Source of the DNA: CAZKDV01 sp964551645
GTDB taxonomy: Bacteria; Bacteroidota; Bacteroidia; Bacteroidales; DTU049
Direction of reading: 5' to 3'
DNA: 55,221 bases
Assembly (NCBI GenBank): GCA_964551645.1
Contig: CAZKDV010000004.1
Span: 1 to 55,221 of the forward strand
In this document: one piece after another, positions 28,401 to 36,403 of the stretch
How the letters are laid out: each line of letters opens with the position of its first letter
Numbering within the stretch: position 1 is the first letter of the stretch
Notes under the pieces: generated by a model
The model's input: the letters and a program-made list of their open reading frames with translations, nothing else
What the model was told of the DNA's origin: nothing
The model's database searches: none
Translations under genes and position numbers: made by a program

Positions 28401-30788
28401 ATTAAAAATTTATACATAGACAAAACTAGTGATGATGCCATAATAACTTTAAACAACTCATTAAGCGTTACAGCTAATGTATTGTTCTTTGGTGGTAAAT
28501 TGAGTTTGGCAGATTACAACTTAACAGTAGAAAATGAAATTCAAGATTATAGTAAAGATAGATATGTAATTACAGAAGGAGAGGGTTCTTTAACACAAAA
28601 TGTTTCTAATAGTGAAGTTGTTGATTTTCCAGTTGGAGACGCTCTAAATTATATGCCTGTTAGTTTATCAACAGTATCTGGAACTTTCCCATATAGCGTA
28701 AGAGTTAAATTGCCATCGGGAACAGTTCCTACAAAATATTATCATTTATTGAGCAAGGTATGGCATATCTCTGGAGGCTTAGGAATAAATCCAGAATTTA
28801 ATTGGACGGCAGGAGTAAACAATTCTCTTGAAACGCCAAATACTTTATTGCGTTATCATATCAATCAATGGGATGATATGGAAATTGCTCCTAATAGCAC
28901 GGCTTTATATTCAGCAAAATATTCGAATATTGCTTGTTGTAGCGAATATAGTGTCGCTGCCAAAAAGAGTGCTCCTCCACTTGATTGTGTCATTAATCCA
29001 ATTCCGACACATAATGAAACTAATGTTTCCATAAATCAAACTATCTCATGGTCGGAAGTTGAAGATGCTGATTATTATGAACTTTATTTTGGAACAATAA
29101 ATCCTCCAATCTTCTATGGAAATATTACAGAAACATCTGTGCAAATAAAATTAGAATATGCAACTACTTACTATTGGAGAGTAATTCCGAAAACAATTAT
29201 TAATGAATCAGGTGATTGCCAAACTTGGCAATTTGAAACAGAGTCTTTACCAGAAGTTAAAAATATAGTTTGGAATGGTTCTGTTAGCAATGATTGGAAT
29301 ACGGCAAATAACTGGACTCCTAATTATGTTCCTCTTGCTGCTTATAATGTAACAATACCTGCATCAAACTTATATATTAATGCTCCAGTAGTTAATGAAT
29401 CTAAACAATTTCCTGCAATATGTAACGATTTAACTATAAACAATACAGCTGAATTAACAATCAATCCAAATAAAGCTTTGACAGTTAATGGAAATCTGGA
29501 TAATAATGGCAAATTGAGCATTAAATCTACAATCATCGGAGATGGTTCTTTAATTGTTGAAGGCAATGTTAGTGGAAACACTTTTTATGTTGAAAGATAT
29601 TTCACCGGAAATTGCTGGCACATGATTTCAAGCCCAATTACTGATGCGAAAGCTGGTATATTTACAAACTTATGGTTGCGTGAATATGACGAATCAACAA
29701 ATGCTTGGGGTGCGTATATTCAAGGCAAAACTACTCCATTGACAACTGGAAAGGGCTTTTTGGTTTGGTCAGCCGAAAGCACAGAAACAAGAACATTTGC
29801 TGGAAAAATTAATACCGGAACAATTTCATTCCCAATACAGTACACAAATAATCCTAATGCAATACCATTTCAAAAAGGTTGGAATTTTGTCGGGAATCCT
29901 TATACTTCTGCAATTAATTGGAATATTGCTAGCGGTTGGGATAAACAATATATCAGCAATACAATATATATTTTCAGTGCTTCGGCAGGTAATTATATAA
30001 CTTGGAATGGATTTGTTGGTGCTGCCGGTAGTGGTAAGATTGCTATGGGGCAAGGTTTCTTTGTTCATGTCATAAACTCTAATTCTGCTATTAGCATTAA
30101 TAACTCTGCTAAAATTCATGATGAAATTCAATTTAGAGCAGCAGAAGAAAAAGAGACTATTTCTCTTAAAATTGAAGGAAATAAATATATAGATGAAACT
30201 TTCTTTGTTGTGCAAAGCGATGTTTCTGACGAGTTTGATTTTCAATATGATGCGTATAAACTTGGCGGAGTGTCTGATGCTCCACAATTATATTCAAAAA
30301 AACAAAATGAAAAACTTGCAGTTAATTCAGTAAATAGCTCATCACAATTGCACGCTAAGACTATCTACCTTGAAGTTGAAGCAGAAACCGAATACTCAAT
30401 AAGCATGAAACATTCATTAAAAGATGATTTCTTGCCATATTTACATGACAGAAAGCTAAATACATATATTCCAGCAAATGAAGTGTATAATTTTATAGCT
30501 TCAGCAAATGATATGAAAGACAGATTTGAAATTGTAAACTATGCTGTTTTAAGTGTAAATGAAGCAGAATTTGAGTCTTTGAAAATTTGGGAACACAACA
30601 ATATTGTGCATATTTCAACTCCTAAACCCGAAGAAGTTAAGTCTGTTACAGTATTTAATGTGCTTGGTGGTGTAGTGTACGAAACTACCGAATTAAACAT
30701 TGACTTGCAACATCTAACAACTGGAGTTTATATTGTGAATGTGAGGACAAATGATAAAAATCAAGTCTATAAGTTTGTAATTAAATAA
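22500..30788 (+). CDS. Giant T9SS-secreted, multidomain adhesin-like surface protein
   Basis: 2762 residues. A signal peptide ends at about residue 30 ('MLFSGVFSFAYGQ'). The body is a chain of Ser/Thr/Asn/Gly-rich beta modules: an N-terminal globular part ('DLTDGYYVIVNSGDASFAMN'), an Ig-like block, a fibronectin-III-like block near 440-545 ('GLNANTLYHYRAYATNNDGT'), another FN3-like block, and a choice-of-anchor-D domain near 840-930 ('FTIDNIGTGALNLTG'). A long stretch of parallel beta-helix-like repeats with 'GGTIEL.G' turns follows at about 1250-2000. The last 80 residues are a type A sorting domain ('VTVFNVLGGVVYETTELNID', 'LTTGVYIVNVRTNDKNQVYK'). It is probably attached to the surface or released after CTD cleavage. 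No catalytic motif is visible; adhesion or matrix formation is inference. Confidence 0.8.
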   Translation: MKTIGKLFGFMQFLIIAMLFSGVFSFAYGQYSGIGTFNKITSLTDLTDGYYVIVNSGDASFAMNNTHNGTFLANTSVTPSSGKITNPSPSIVWKIETNGSGRTIYNETTKKYVSYTGSSNNVQVVDAVSTDNQRWTITYGSNVFTFKNVAINTRMLQYNTSSPRFVCYQASSNQQNLLLYKMVAATPTINLSSPSQTAAADITQSSNNNIISHFQAAITTTDATLNSLQFTTTGTYQASDINGNFKLYYSTSSTFGSATQLATVASGVAGAFTFTGLSKAIVSGTTGYFWILLDASATSGGNRTLTVSANPTLTFASGTPTGTITAGGQKTFKTPTTPTITVGSIAAFGNICINTTSDKSYAVSGINLVENIIITSPSGYQIKTGAGSWGTSLTLVQSGGTINSTTIDVRFAPTSVQSYSGNITHTSSGATQSNVAVSGAGVNTPPSVTTVTATSITSESAKSGGSNIDAGCGTISVKGVVWGTSANPTVISNIGKTEDGNTTANYTSSITGLNANTLYHYRAYATNNDGTTSYGTDLTFTTLKNVPTTQASNITFSSVDVSSMNINWTSGNGDKRIVVINTTNSFTNPTDETDPIANATYSGSGQQVVYNGNGNIVTVTGLSQKTTYWFRVYEYNNTGTNTKYLISTAINNPNSEQTIDGPCATENFDNLPTTNGSTYTYRSWTGTDGVTWTAEGARTDEKIDGSMAICFGGSGTKKLNSPTYTGGMGKLTFKYVRAFTGTGTRALEVWVNSNKIDDITVNASSDVVVLYSKDINIGGNVELEIKSTGAQVKIDDISWACYEDTPISEMVVKGNSTIIANGDNTPSLTDHTNFGNIEAALGTIVRTFTIDNIGTGALNLTGTSPYVSISGAHAGDFTVSQAPSTPIAASSSTTFKITFDPSIVGVRTAVVSIANNDSNKNPYTFTIQGTGTNSSLSDIIEDNTIYTSNIDYTLYQAETITNTSHSVSVMRFTIRDGGEGSDSDNLGTELNGITFSVTNIDNIRSAALFDVNTMLANNPTINYSAGTITFSGLSGANFTAPDNGSKSLMFRVSFDNTVTDKSQMQFTISEANANVSGSSFASPNAGGATSSIVGDRNRIEVVADRLNFTQQPSNTTVFANMSPIIVAAVDANNNRDIDFSSSISITSTGTLSGSPVSSNAVGGYATFNELIHTVSATALKLTAQTTGLSYSNSVVSNTFDVIEFAYVNGDYRPLYANVDLSHNGSWEYFNGTTWGATPGNLAPQNAATKPSRVIIDKSGITGGGNSSNSYNDIIIINGGELILDNNANPSADFISVGKKLEIQDGGALIVNGQIRFNSTANFIIRTGGTLTLNSSSIGNSHGFWSGIENFEIGSNFIVLNHRNDGGGTSSLINTSYGAISNNSAGAKFGNLIINFAPSQTWVIMGGGENITLCDNLTITNAGISPIAMFSNTNGPVVTILGDFTHNLGILGLTNTFSGTSTSQTLHINGNLTSNAGTLKLFHSAGGNAGGINVNLKGDLSIASGVTVSNDGIPANCSFNLNGTELQTLNIAPNITGWRFFVKENASVQLAGNDMKLNGNSTITVETGATFDFGFNGTTALKVNQVGGTGNSFTTQQASTLIITSPNGISGVTGGLGNVEGIPTANRIFNQLATFHYKGKENQITGNGLTNASNGKILIVELYNNDISLTLTNGTGITNNTTLSPDGGRLEIKKGILVSDATAPISSTGKLIMSDGTYKIAELTTVPQLTGTYDISGGTIELNGGEGTQTLRAGKDYYSLTFSGGGTKLTSSAITNIGDNNNVNQGLVTIKDDSTILDVGSSTFSGNAGLNMTDNSRFRMKTLNQTLPQLLGDYELVGGTIELYGTSSSQTHSIKGGVTYYNVDINAEEANINATYANVVASSSFAVNGTMSVNNPACFRISANYNISGLGSFIVQDGATFKYAHVDGISYIENVGNIRTANKQFSSEASYGFSGSVSQYAGDGLPTQIKNLYIDKTSDDAIITLNNSLSVTANVLFFGGKLSLADYNLTVENEIQDYSKDRYVITEGEGSLTQNVSNSEVVDFPVGDALNYMPVSLSTVSGTFPYSVRVKLPSGTVPTKYYHLLSKVWHISGGLGINPEFNWTAGVNNSLETPNTLLRYHINQWDDMEIAPNSTALYSAKYSNIACCSEYSVAAKKSAPPLDCVINPIPTHNETNVSINQTISWSEVEDADYYELYFGTINPPIFYGNITETSVQIKLEYATTYYWRVIPKTIINESGDCQTWQFETESLPEVKNIVWNGSVSNDWNTANNWTPNYVPLAAYNVTIPASNLYINAPVVNESKQFPAICNDLTINNTAELTINPNKALTVNGNLDNNGKLSIKSTIIGDGSLIVEGNVSGNTFYVERYFTGNCWHMISSPITDAKAGIFTNLWLREYDESTNAWGAYIQGKTTPLTTGKGFLVWSAESTETRTFAGKINTGTISFPIQYTNNPNAIPFQKGWNFVGNPYTSAINWNIASGWDKQYISNTIYIFSASAGNYITWNGFVGAAGSGKIAMGQGFFVHVINSNSAISINNSAKIHDEIQFRAAEEKETISLKIEGNKYIDETFFVVQSDVSDEFDFQYDAYKLGGVSDAPQLYSKKQNEKLAVNSVNSSSQLHAKTIYLEVEAETEYSISMKHSLKDDFLPYLHDRKLNTYIPANEVYNFIASANDMKDRFEIVNYAVLSVNEAEFESLKIWEHNNIVHISTPKPEEVKSVTVFNVLGGVVYETTELNIDLQHLTTGVYIVNVRTNDKNQVYKFVIK

Positions 30789-30800
30789 ATGAAAAAAGCG

Positions 30801-30829
30801 AAAGGCTGTCGTAAAGGGCAGCCTTTTTT
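30801..30829. terminator. Two-way intrinsic terminator between convergent genes
   Basis: AAAGGCTG pairs with CAGCCTTT around a 12-base loop, with T-rich flanks on both strands. It lies 12 bases after the stop of the giant surface protein, and on the other strand 40 bases past the stop of the M64 peptidase gene, so it can serve both. Confidence 0.75.
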
Positions 30830-30870
30830 ATTGCACATTGATTATCAAATTTGATTGTTGAAATAGAGCA

Positions 30871-32169
30871 TTAATCTTGATTTGTGTAATGTTTAATAAT
30901 TTTCTCAATATTGTATTTGCAGACTTCGCAAAAGTGATTATATGTAACTGACTTCATTGTGCAATCAAATGCAGGTCTGTACATGCCTTTTTCGTAATAC
31001 CCTGCTCCTTCATATACTCCTACAGGATATTTGAGCATTAGCTTATTTGGAGTTGGAATTGGCGTATCTTTTTCGAGCATATTTTTCCATTTGCTTTCAA
31101 AGTTCACCAAGTTCGTAATGTTTTCTTCCCACGGCTCAATGTTCAAGTCGTGATACGATTCAACGCTTACTTCAGAAGTGTAGTATTCGTCAGCTAATCC
31201 AGCAAAAGAGTGTCCCGTTTCGTGTATAAGAAGAAAATCGGAATTGGAATTATCAGCAGAACATGTAGCATAAAAATTGTATATTCCACCACCGCCATAA
31301 TGTTGTGTATTAACCAAAATGACAATATTGTCATAAGGAACTTGTGATGCAATATTTATCAAGTCAAAATAGTTTTTTGTCATTAAATATCTTTCACTAT
31401 CAAATGTATTAAAATTTGTCTGTAATGCAGTATGCTTATTAAATGTATTAAATTGAAGATTAGAAGATTCAGATGCGGTAAACACAGCATAAATATTGAT
31501 TTTATCTTTGTATTTGTCATAAGGAGAGCATTCTAATAGATATGATGTAAACCTTTTTGCATCATTAAAAAATTTATCAATATCATGTTTTGTATATGCG
31601 TCAGCAACAAAAACCACATCAAAAGAATTTTCAGGTTTGCCAGAGTAATAAATTGTTTTAATAAAATTTGAATCTAATTTGTGTAAACTATTATCAATAA
31701 AATAGTTAGTGTTTGGATTAAAAAATAGAGATAATTGTTGTTCCCATTTATTGAATTTATCTCTTTTTAAAAAAGTAATCTTTACCGTTTTTTTTGGAAA
31801 AGGGATTTTAAGACTTTCCTCAAAATTTTCATTATTTTTAATTCTTCCTTTTTCGGTATAAATAAATTCTTGAAATAATGAAGAATACCCATATTTGAAT
31901 ATTAATTTATTTGTTAAACTGTCGAATACTTCAATAGCGTAATCGCCATAATCAAAAGTTGGTATAGTTTTTTGCTTATTTCCACTCCAGAATGATTCTT
32001 TTTTAAATTCAAATAAATCAATTTGCTCCTTATCAATCATTCCGCTTCTATAATAATCAACTCTAAGTGCCTGTTGAGTAAAGTATTCGTCAAAAGCTAT
32101 CTGACTTGAAGTGCAAATAGGAATAAGTATAAATACAAATAAAGTAATGTATTTGTTAAGTGAAAACAT
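30871..32169 (-). CDS. Secreted M64-family (IgA-type) metallopeptidase
   Basis: 432 residues with a signal peptide ('YITLFVFILIPICTSSQ'). The zinc site is 'HETGHSFAGLADEYY' with H316, E317, H320 and D327, the HExxHxxGxxD signature of peptidase family M64, whose first member cleaves IgA in Clostridium ramosum. The N-terminal region (about 25-150) matches the extra beta domain of Bacteroidota M64 proteins, and 'FDVVFVADAYTKHD' near 184 opens the catalytic domain. No T9SS domain is present, so it is likely periplasmic or exported another way. It is 17 bases downstream of the NfeD gene on the same strand and probably co-transcribed. An IgA substrate should not be assumed. Confidence 0.88.
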   Translation of the reverse strand: MFSLNKYITLFVFILIPICTSSQIAFDEYFTQQALRVDYYRSGMIDKEQIDLFEFKKESFWSGNKQKTIPTFDYGDYAIEVFDSLTNKLIFKYGYSSLFQEFIYTEKGRIKNNENFEESLKIPFPKKTVKITFLKRDKFNKWEQQLSLFFNPNTNYFIDNSLHKLDSNFIKTIYYSGKPENSFDVVFVADAYTKHDIDKFFNDAKRFTSYLLECSPYDKYKDKINIYAVFTASESSNLQFNTFNKHTALQTNFNTFDSERYLMTKNYFDLINIASQVPYDNIVILVNTQHYGGGGIYNFYATCSADNSNSDFLLIHETGHSFAGLADEYYTSEVSVESYHDLNIEPWEENITNLVNFESKWKNMLEKDTPIPTPNKLMLKYPVGVYEGAGYYEKGMYRPAFDCTMKSVTYNHFCEVCKYNIEKIIKHYTNQD

Positions 32170-32186
32170 GGGTTTAGGTTTAATTT

Positions 32187-33554
32187 TTAAATATTTTTTT
32201 CTCTAACTATCAATTGCATGTTTTGATAATCAATAATTGTAACTGTTTTATTTCTTTCAATATAGCTGGTTTCTGCAATTGCATCATAATAAGTGTTGTC
32301 TATTATTATTCTGCCTGAAGGTCTTAAAATTGTTGCAGTTATAGCATCAAGTCCAATAAATGCTTTCAGTTCCGAGTCGGAAGCCGTATAACCAGCATCA
32401 GTTGTTTCTTCGGTTTTAAGAGCAAGATGCCCAAGAAATTGTGTTTTTAAAACTTTTTGAGCAGTATAAAAGGAGCCAATCAATCCTAAAAACATGGCAA
32501 ACAAAACTAAGGTAAACGCTTTGCCGAGTTCTCCAAAATTACTTTTAGAAACGATAAACCCATCACTTTCAACTAATCCAAAAGCTAAGGAAGAAATTAT
32601 CATAATTATTCCAATGATGCCAATAACTCCGAATCCCGGGATAAGAAATACTTCAATTCCCAATAGAATAACACCTATGATAAAGACGATGATTTCCCAA
32701 TTTGAGGCAAATCCTTGTATGTATAAGGGGGCAAAAAATAATAAAGCAGCGATTATTGCAGCAATTAGTGGAAATCCTATTCCGGGAGTTTGGAGTTCAA
32801 AATATATACCTCCGATTATCACCATAATTAATAAACCACTAATTAATGGGTTGATTAAAAATCTCGTTATTCTGTCAAGTCCGCTAAGTTCTTGTTTGAT
32901 AATTTCATATTTTTTGATTTTGGCAATTTGAAAAATTTCATCAATTGTTTCTGCTTCTCCTTCACAATAATTTAGTGCAATTGCTTCTTTTACCGTAAGC
33001 GTTAATACTTTTCCAGAATCTGAAATATTTGGGATATACACATCTGGATCAACCATTGCTTGTGCAATATTTGGGTCGCGACTTTTTACTTCGGCAGTTG
33101 ACCGCATCATTGACCGCATATATGATTGATATTTATCGGGTAAAGCTTCAGCATCTTGCGTTACAACTGTTGCTGCTCCAATATTTGAGCCTTTACGCAT
33201 ATATATGCTGTCGCAAGCAATTGAAATTAATGCTCCAGCTGATGCTGCATTATTATCAATATATACCCAAACAGGAATTTTGGAGTTGAGGATACTTGTT
33301 CTTATAGAGTCTGCCATATCTACTGCACCTCCGTATGTGTTCATGTGAATTAATATTAAATCAGCATTGACCTTTTTTGCTTCTTTAAATGCCTTTTGAG
33401 TGTTATACCATGCAGGTTTTGCAATTTCTTCTTTTATTTCAAAAACATACACTTTAACTGGTTTATTATTAGTGTCTTGTGCATAAATAGAGTATGTGCA
33501 AAATATAACTATTGATAAAATGGCAAATATTTTAAAAAAATTATTCATATTCAT
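32187..33554 (-). CDS. NfeD-family ClpP-type membrane serine protease (long form)
   Basis: 455 residues; an ATG two codons in is an equally good start. A signal or anchor segment ('FAILSIVIFCTYSIYAQ') precedes a ClpP/crotonase-fold protease domain with 'IHMNTYGGAVDMADSIRTSI' and the Ser of 'NNAASAGALI' (S105), the nucleophile of the Ser-Lys dyad in this family. The middle has about five membrane helices ('PLISGLLIMVIIGGIYFEL', 'IVFIIGVILLGIEVFLIPGF'), and the end is the NfeD OB-fold domain. Long NfeD proteases cleave stomatin-like partners and take part in membrane quality control; no stomatin gene is adjacent here. Confidence 0.9.
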   Translation of the reverse strand: MNMNNFFKIFAILSIVIFCTYSIYAQDTNNKPVKVYVFEIKEEIAKPAWYNTQKAFKEAKKVNADLILIHMNTYGGAVDMADSIRTSILNSKIPVWVYIDNNAASAGALISIACDSIYMRKGSNIGAATVVTQDAEALPDKYQSYMRSMMRSTAEVKSRDPNIAQAMVDPDVYIPNISDSGKVLTLTVKEAIALNYCEGEAETIDEIFQIAKIKKYEIIKQELSGLDRITRFLINPLISGLLIMVIIGGIYFELQTPGIGFPLIAAIIAALLFFAPLYIQGFASNWEIIVFIIGVILLGIEVFLIPGFGVIGIIGIIMIISSLAFGLVESDGFIVSKSNFGELGKAFTLVLFAMFLGLIGSFYTAQKVLKTQFLGHLALKTEETTDAGYTASDSELKAFIGLDAITATILRPSGRIIIDNTYYDAIAETSYIERNKTVTIIDYQNMQLIVREKNI

Positions 33555-33562
33555 GTTTTTTA

Positions 33563-33570
33563 CAAAGTTA
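33563..33570 (-). promoter_or_regulatory. Bacteroidota -7 box for the NfeD-M64 transcript
   Basis: The reverse strand reads TAACTTTG, matching TAnnTTTG, 9 bases before the ATG at 33554, so the leader would be very short. Confidence 0.35.
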
Positions 33571-33629
33571 CCTATTTTTATTACAAAATTATATTCTCTG
33601 CTTTATGAAAACTGTTGTGCTTTTTTGAG

Positions 33630-33637
33630 TAATTTTG
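33630..33637 (+). promoter_or_regulatory. Bacteroidota -7 box for the YitT-family gene
   Basis: TAATTTTG lies 15 bases before the ATG at 33653. The only upstream start candidate, a TTG at 33635, falls inside the box, so translation must begin at the ATG. Confidence 0.5.
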
Positions 33638-33652
33638 CAAAAATTTTCAAAT

Positions 33653-34546
33653 ATGGCTTATATTACTAAAGAAAAACCTTTTTCCAAAGCTTGGCTAATA
33701 GCATATTCTCTGATTATAGTTGGAACTTGCATTATGGCAGTTGGATTTGTGTTTTTTATTTCTCCCTACAAATTAGCTCCCGGAGGAGTTTACGGTATTG
33801 CTATAGTTTTGCATCACTTGTTTGGCTTGCCAATAGGTTTGACAGGTTTAGCTCTCGATATTCCCATTACTTTGCTTGGAATTAGATTGCTTGGACCACG
33901 ATTCGGAGCAAAAACTGTATTAGGTTTTATTCTATTATCGGCTTTTATCAGCTTATTTGAGTTTACATGGGGATATCTGCCACTTGTTGAGGACGATGCT
34001 CTTTTGTCTTCAATATTTGGTGGGGTTTTGATAGGTGCAGGTTTAGGTTTAATTTTCAAATCAAAAGCAAGCTCGGGCGGTACCGATGTGATAGCGATGA
34101 TTGTTACCAAATACACCAAAATGCCTATAGGCAAAGTTTTGATATTGGTTGACGCTCTTATAGTTTTAATTGCTTTAGTTGCTTTTGAAGTTTGGAGTAT
34201 TCCGTTATATTCGTGGATAGTGATTTTTGTTACTGGCAAAGTGGTTGATGTGGTTCTGCAAGGTATGGCATACGATAAAGCATTAATAATTATTTCAGAT
34301 AAACATGAATTAATAAGAAATAAAATAATTAATGATTTACAAAGAGGTGGCACATACATCAATGGAAAGGGAATGTATAATGAACAAGATAAAAAATTAA
34401 TTTTTACTGTCGTAAACAGAAGAGAAGTTGCTATGTTGCAAGAATTTATATATAAAATTGACCCTAATGCTTTTATGACTATACTTGATGCGTCTGAAAT
34501 AATTGGTGAAGGTTTTAAATCTTTTGAGGAAAAACTTAGCACATAA
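33653..34546 (+). CDS. YitT family membrane protein (DUF161/DUF2179)
   Basis: 297 residues from the ATG at 33653. The N-terminal two-thirds has about five or six membrane helices with the family blocks 'GFVFFISPYKLAPGGVYGIA' and 'GLIFKSKASSGGTDVIAMIV'. The last 80 residues are the soluble DUF2179 domain ('ALIIISDKHELIRNKIIND', 'RGGTYINGKGMYNEQDK', ending near 'DPNAFMTILDASEIIGEGF'), which has a PII-like fold. Function is unknown in most bacteria. It is 38 bases upstream of ctpA on the same strand. Confidence 0.9.
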   Translation: MAYITKEKPFSKAWLIAYSLIIVGTCIMAVGFVFFISPYKLAPGGVYGIAIVLHHLFGLPIGLTGLALDIPITLLGIRLLGPRFGAKTVLGFILLSAFISLFEFTWGYLPLVEDDALLSSIFGGVLIGAGLGLIFKSKASSGGTDVIAMIVTKYTKMPIGKVLILVDALIVLIALVAFEVWSIPLYSWIVIFVTGKVVDVVLQGMAYDKALIIISDKHELIRNKIINDLQRGGTYINGKGMYNEQDKKLIFTVVNRREVAMLQEFIYKIDPNAFMTILDASEIIGEGFKSFEEKLST

Positions 34547-34584
34547 GTTTTAAATGCTACTCTAAATCTAAAATAAGATTGTTT

Positions 34585-36189
34585 ATGAATAAAGAATACA
34601 GAACAAACTTACACTTCATTTTTTATGCAGTAGCAATTGCTGTGGGAGTGTGGATTGGAGTTTTTATAAATGGAAATACAAAATTAAAAAACCACAATAT
34701 TCAAAACAAATATTGGAAACTGAATGATGTTCTTGATTATGTGAATGAAAATTATGTAGATAGCATAGATGCCAATGTAGTTATTGAGGAAACTTTATCT
34801 TCTATTTTATTGTATTTAGACCCACATTCAAGCTATATTTCATTAGAAGAATTTCAGCTTATTAATGAGCAAATGTCGGGCAATTTTGAAGGGATAGGCA
34901 TTCAGTTTAGAATAGAAAAAGATACAGTATTGGTTGTGCATACAATTCCAAATGGACCATCAGAAAAAACAGGTATTTTAGCCGGAGATAGAATTGTTGA
35001 AGTAGATGGAGAAGGCATAGCAGGAATAGGAATTAGCAATACGGAAGTGATGAAGAAGCTAAAAGGAAAGAAAGGGAGCAAAGTTCAAATAAAAATTCAA
35101 AGACGAAATGTAGTAGATGTTCTTGACTTCACAATTGCAAGAGATGTTATTCCAACTTATAGCATAGATTACTCGGATATGCTTTCGCAAAATATAGGTT
35201 ATATCAAATTAAGTGCATTTAATTTACATTCAGATATTGAGTTTAAAGATGCTTTGAATGGTTTAATGAAAAAAGGAATGAAAAGTTTGATTTTCGACTT
35301 ACGCGGAAACGGTGGTGGCTCTCTTGAAGTTTGTATTCGTATTTTAGACAATTTCTTTGATTCAAATGAGTTATTGGTATATACACAAGGACTTAATCGA
35401 AATCGTAGAGATTATCTTTCGAGCAAAAAAGGAAGTTTTAAAGATGGAAAGATAGTTGTTTTAGTTGATGAGTTTTCTGCTTCTGCAAGTGAAATTGTTG
35501 CCGGTGCCATTCAAGACCACGATAGAGGTGTAATCATTGGAAGACGAACATTTGGCAAAGGTTTAGTGCAAGAACAAATTGCCTTAAAAGACGGTTCTGC
35601 CATAAGACTAACTGTTGCCAGATATTATACTCCTCTGGGACGCTCAATTCAAAGAAATTATGAAAGAGGTTTTAAGCAGTATTATGAAGATTTATTGTTC
35701 AGAATGGAAAATGAGGATTTAATTAGCGAAGAAAATAAAGATACGGTTAAATATGTTACAAAATCAGGTAAAACCTTGTATGGTGGCGGAGGCATAACTC
35801 CTGATGTTATCGTTAAACAGCCTGATTTATATAATGACGAACATGCAAAAATTTTCCTTGCTCATCTACATTCTTTTACATTTGAATATACTGATGTCAA
35901 TAGATATAATCTACAGAATAAATATAAAAACTCACAAGATTTTATTTCTAACTTTGAAATAACTCCACAACTTTGGCAAGAATATATGAGCTTTATCAAA
36001 AATGCTATTGATAAAGATGTGCAAACATCATCGGCAAATTTATCTTTGTCCAATCGAACATATATCAACACTTTATTAAAAGCAGGCATAGGACGCAATC
36101 TTTACGATTATGATTGCTACTATTCTATCATCAGAGAGGCAGATGAGATGCTTATAGAAGCAATTAAATATTTGAAAACAGCAAAATAG
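34585..36189 (+). CDS. C-terminal processing peptidase (S41 family, CtpA/Prc)
   Basis: 534 residues from the ATG at 34585 (a TTG two codons before is the only alternative). One N-terminal anchor helix ('FYAVAIAVGVWIGVFIN'), a PDZ domain at about 95-175 ('GIGIQFRIEKDTVLVVHTIP', 'GILAGDRIVEVDGE') and the tail-specific protease domain. The Ser-Lys dyad is S300 in 'FSASASEIVAGAIQDHDRG' and K325 in 'RTFGKGLVQ', 25 residues apart as in Prc. It would act in the periplasm, trimming C-termini or degrading misfolded envelope proteins. The roughly 150 residues after the catalytic domain are typical of Bacteroidota S41 proteins. Confidence 0.94.
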   Translation: MNKEYRTNLHFIFYAVAIAVGVWIGVFINGNTKLKNHNIQNKYWKLNDVLDYVNENYVDSIDANVVIEETLSSILLYLDPHSSYISLEEFQLINEQMSGNFEGIGIQFRIEKDTVLVVHTIPNGPSEKTGILAGDRIVEVDGEGIAGIGISNTEVMKKLKGKKGSKVQIKIQRRNVVDVLDFTIARDVIPTYSIDYSDMLSQNIGYIKLSAFNLHSDIEFKDALNGLMKKGMKSLIFDLRGNGGGSLEVCIRILDNFFDSNELLVYTQGLNRNRRDYLSSKKGSFKDGKIVVLVDEFSASASEIVAGAIQDHDRGVIIGRRTFGKGLVQEQIALKDGSAIRLTVARYYTPLGRSIQRNYERGFKQYYEDLLFRMENEDLISEENKDTVKYVTKSGKTLYGGGGITPDVIVKQPDLYNDEHAKIFLAHLHSFTFEYTDVNRYNLQNKYKNSQDFISNFEITPQLWQEYMSFIKNAIDKDVQTSSANLSLSNRTYINTLLKAGIGRNLYDYDCYYSIIREADEMLIEAIKYLKTAK

Positions 36190-36375
36190 TTGTGTTTCTA
36201 CTAACAACCTTTGATTGTTATTAAAGCTAATAAATATCATAGTTTAGGAGGTTTATAGCATTAAAAATGTCTATTAAGCTAAATTTTTGGAATAATATAT
36301 GGAAGCTGACTGGCGAAATAATTTGACACTAAGCGATTTCAAAAAACCATTTTATTATTAATTTGATAAAACATG

Positions 36376-36383
36376 TAACTTTG
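36376..36383 (+). promoter_or_regulatory. Bacteroidota -7 box for pheT
   Basis: TAACTTTG followed by CA lies 20 bases before the ATG at 36404. Apart from this box, the 214 bases between ctpA and pheT show nothing else I can support. Confidence 0.5.
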
Positions 36384-36403
36384 CAAACTAAATATTTCAC
36401 TTT

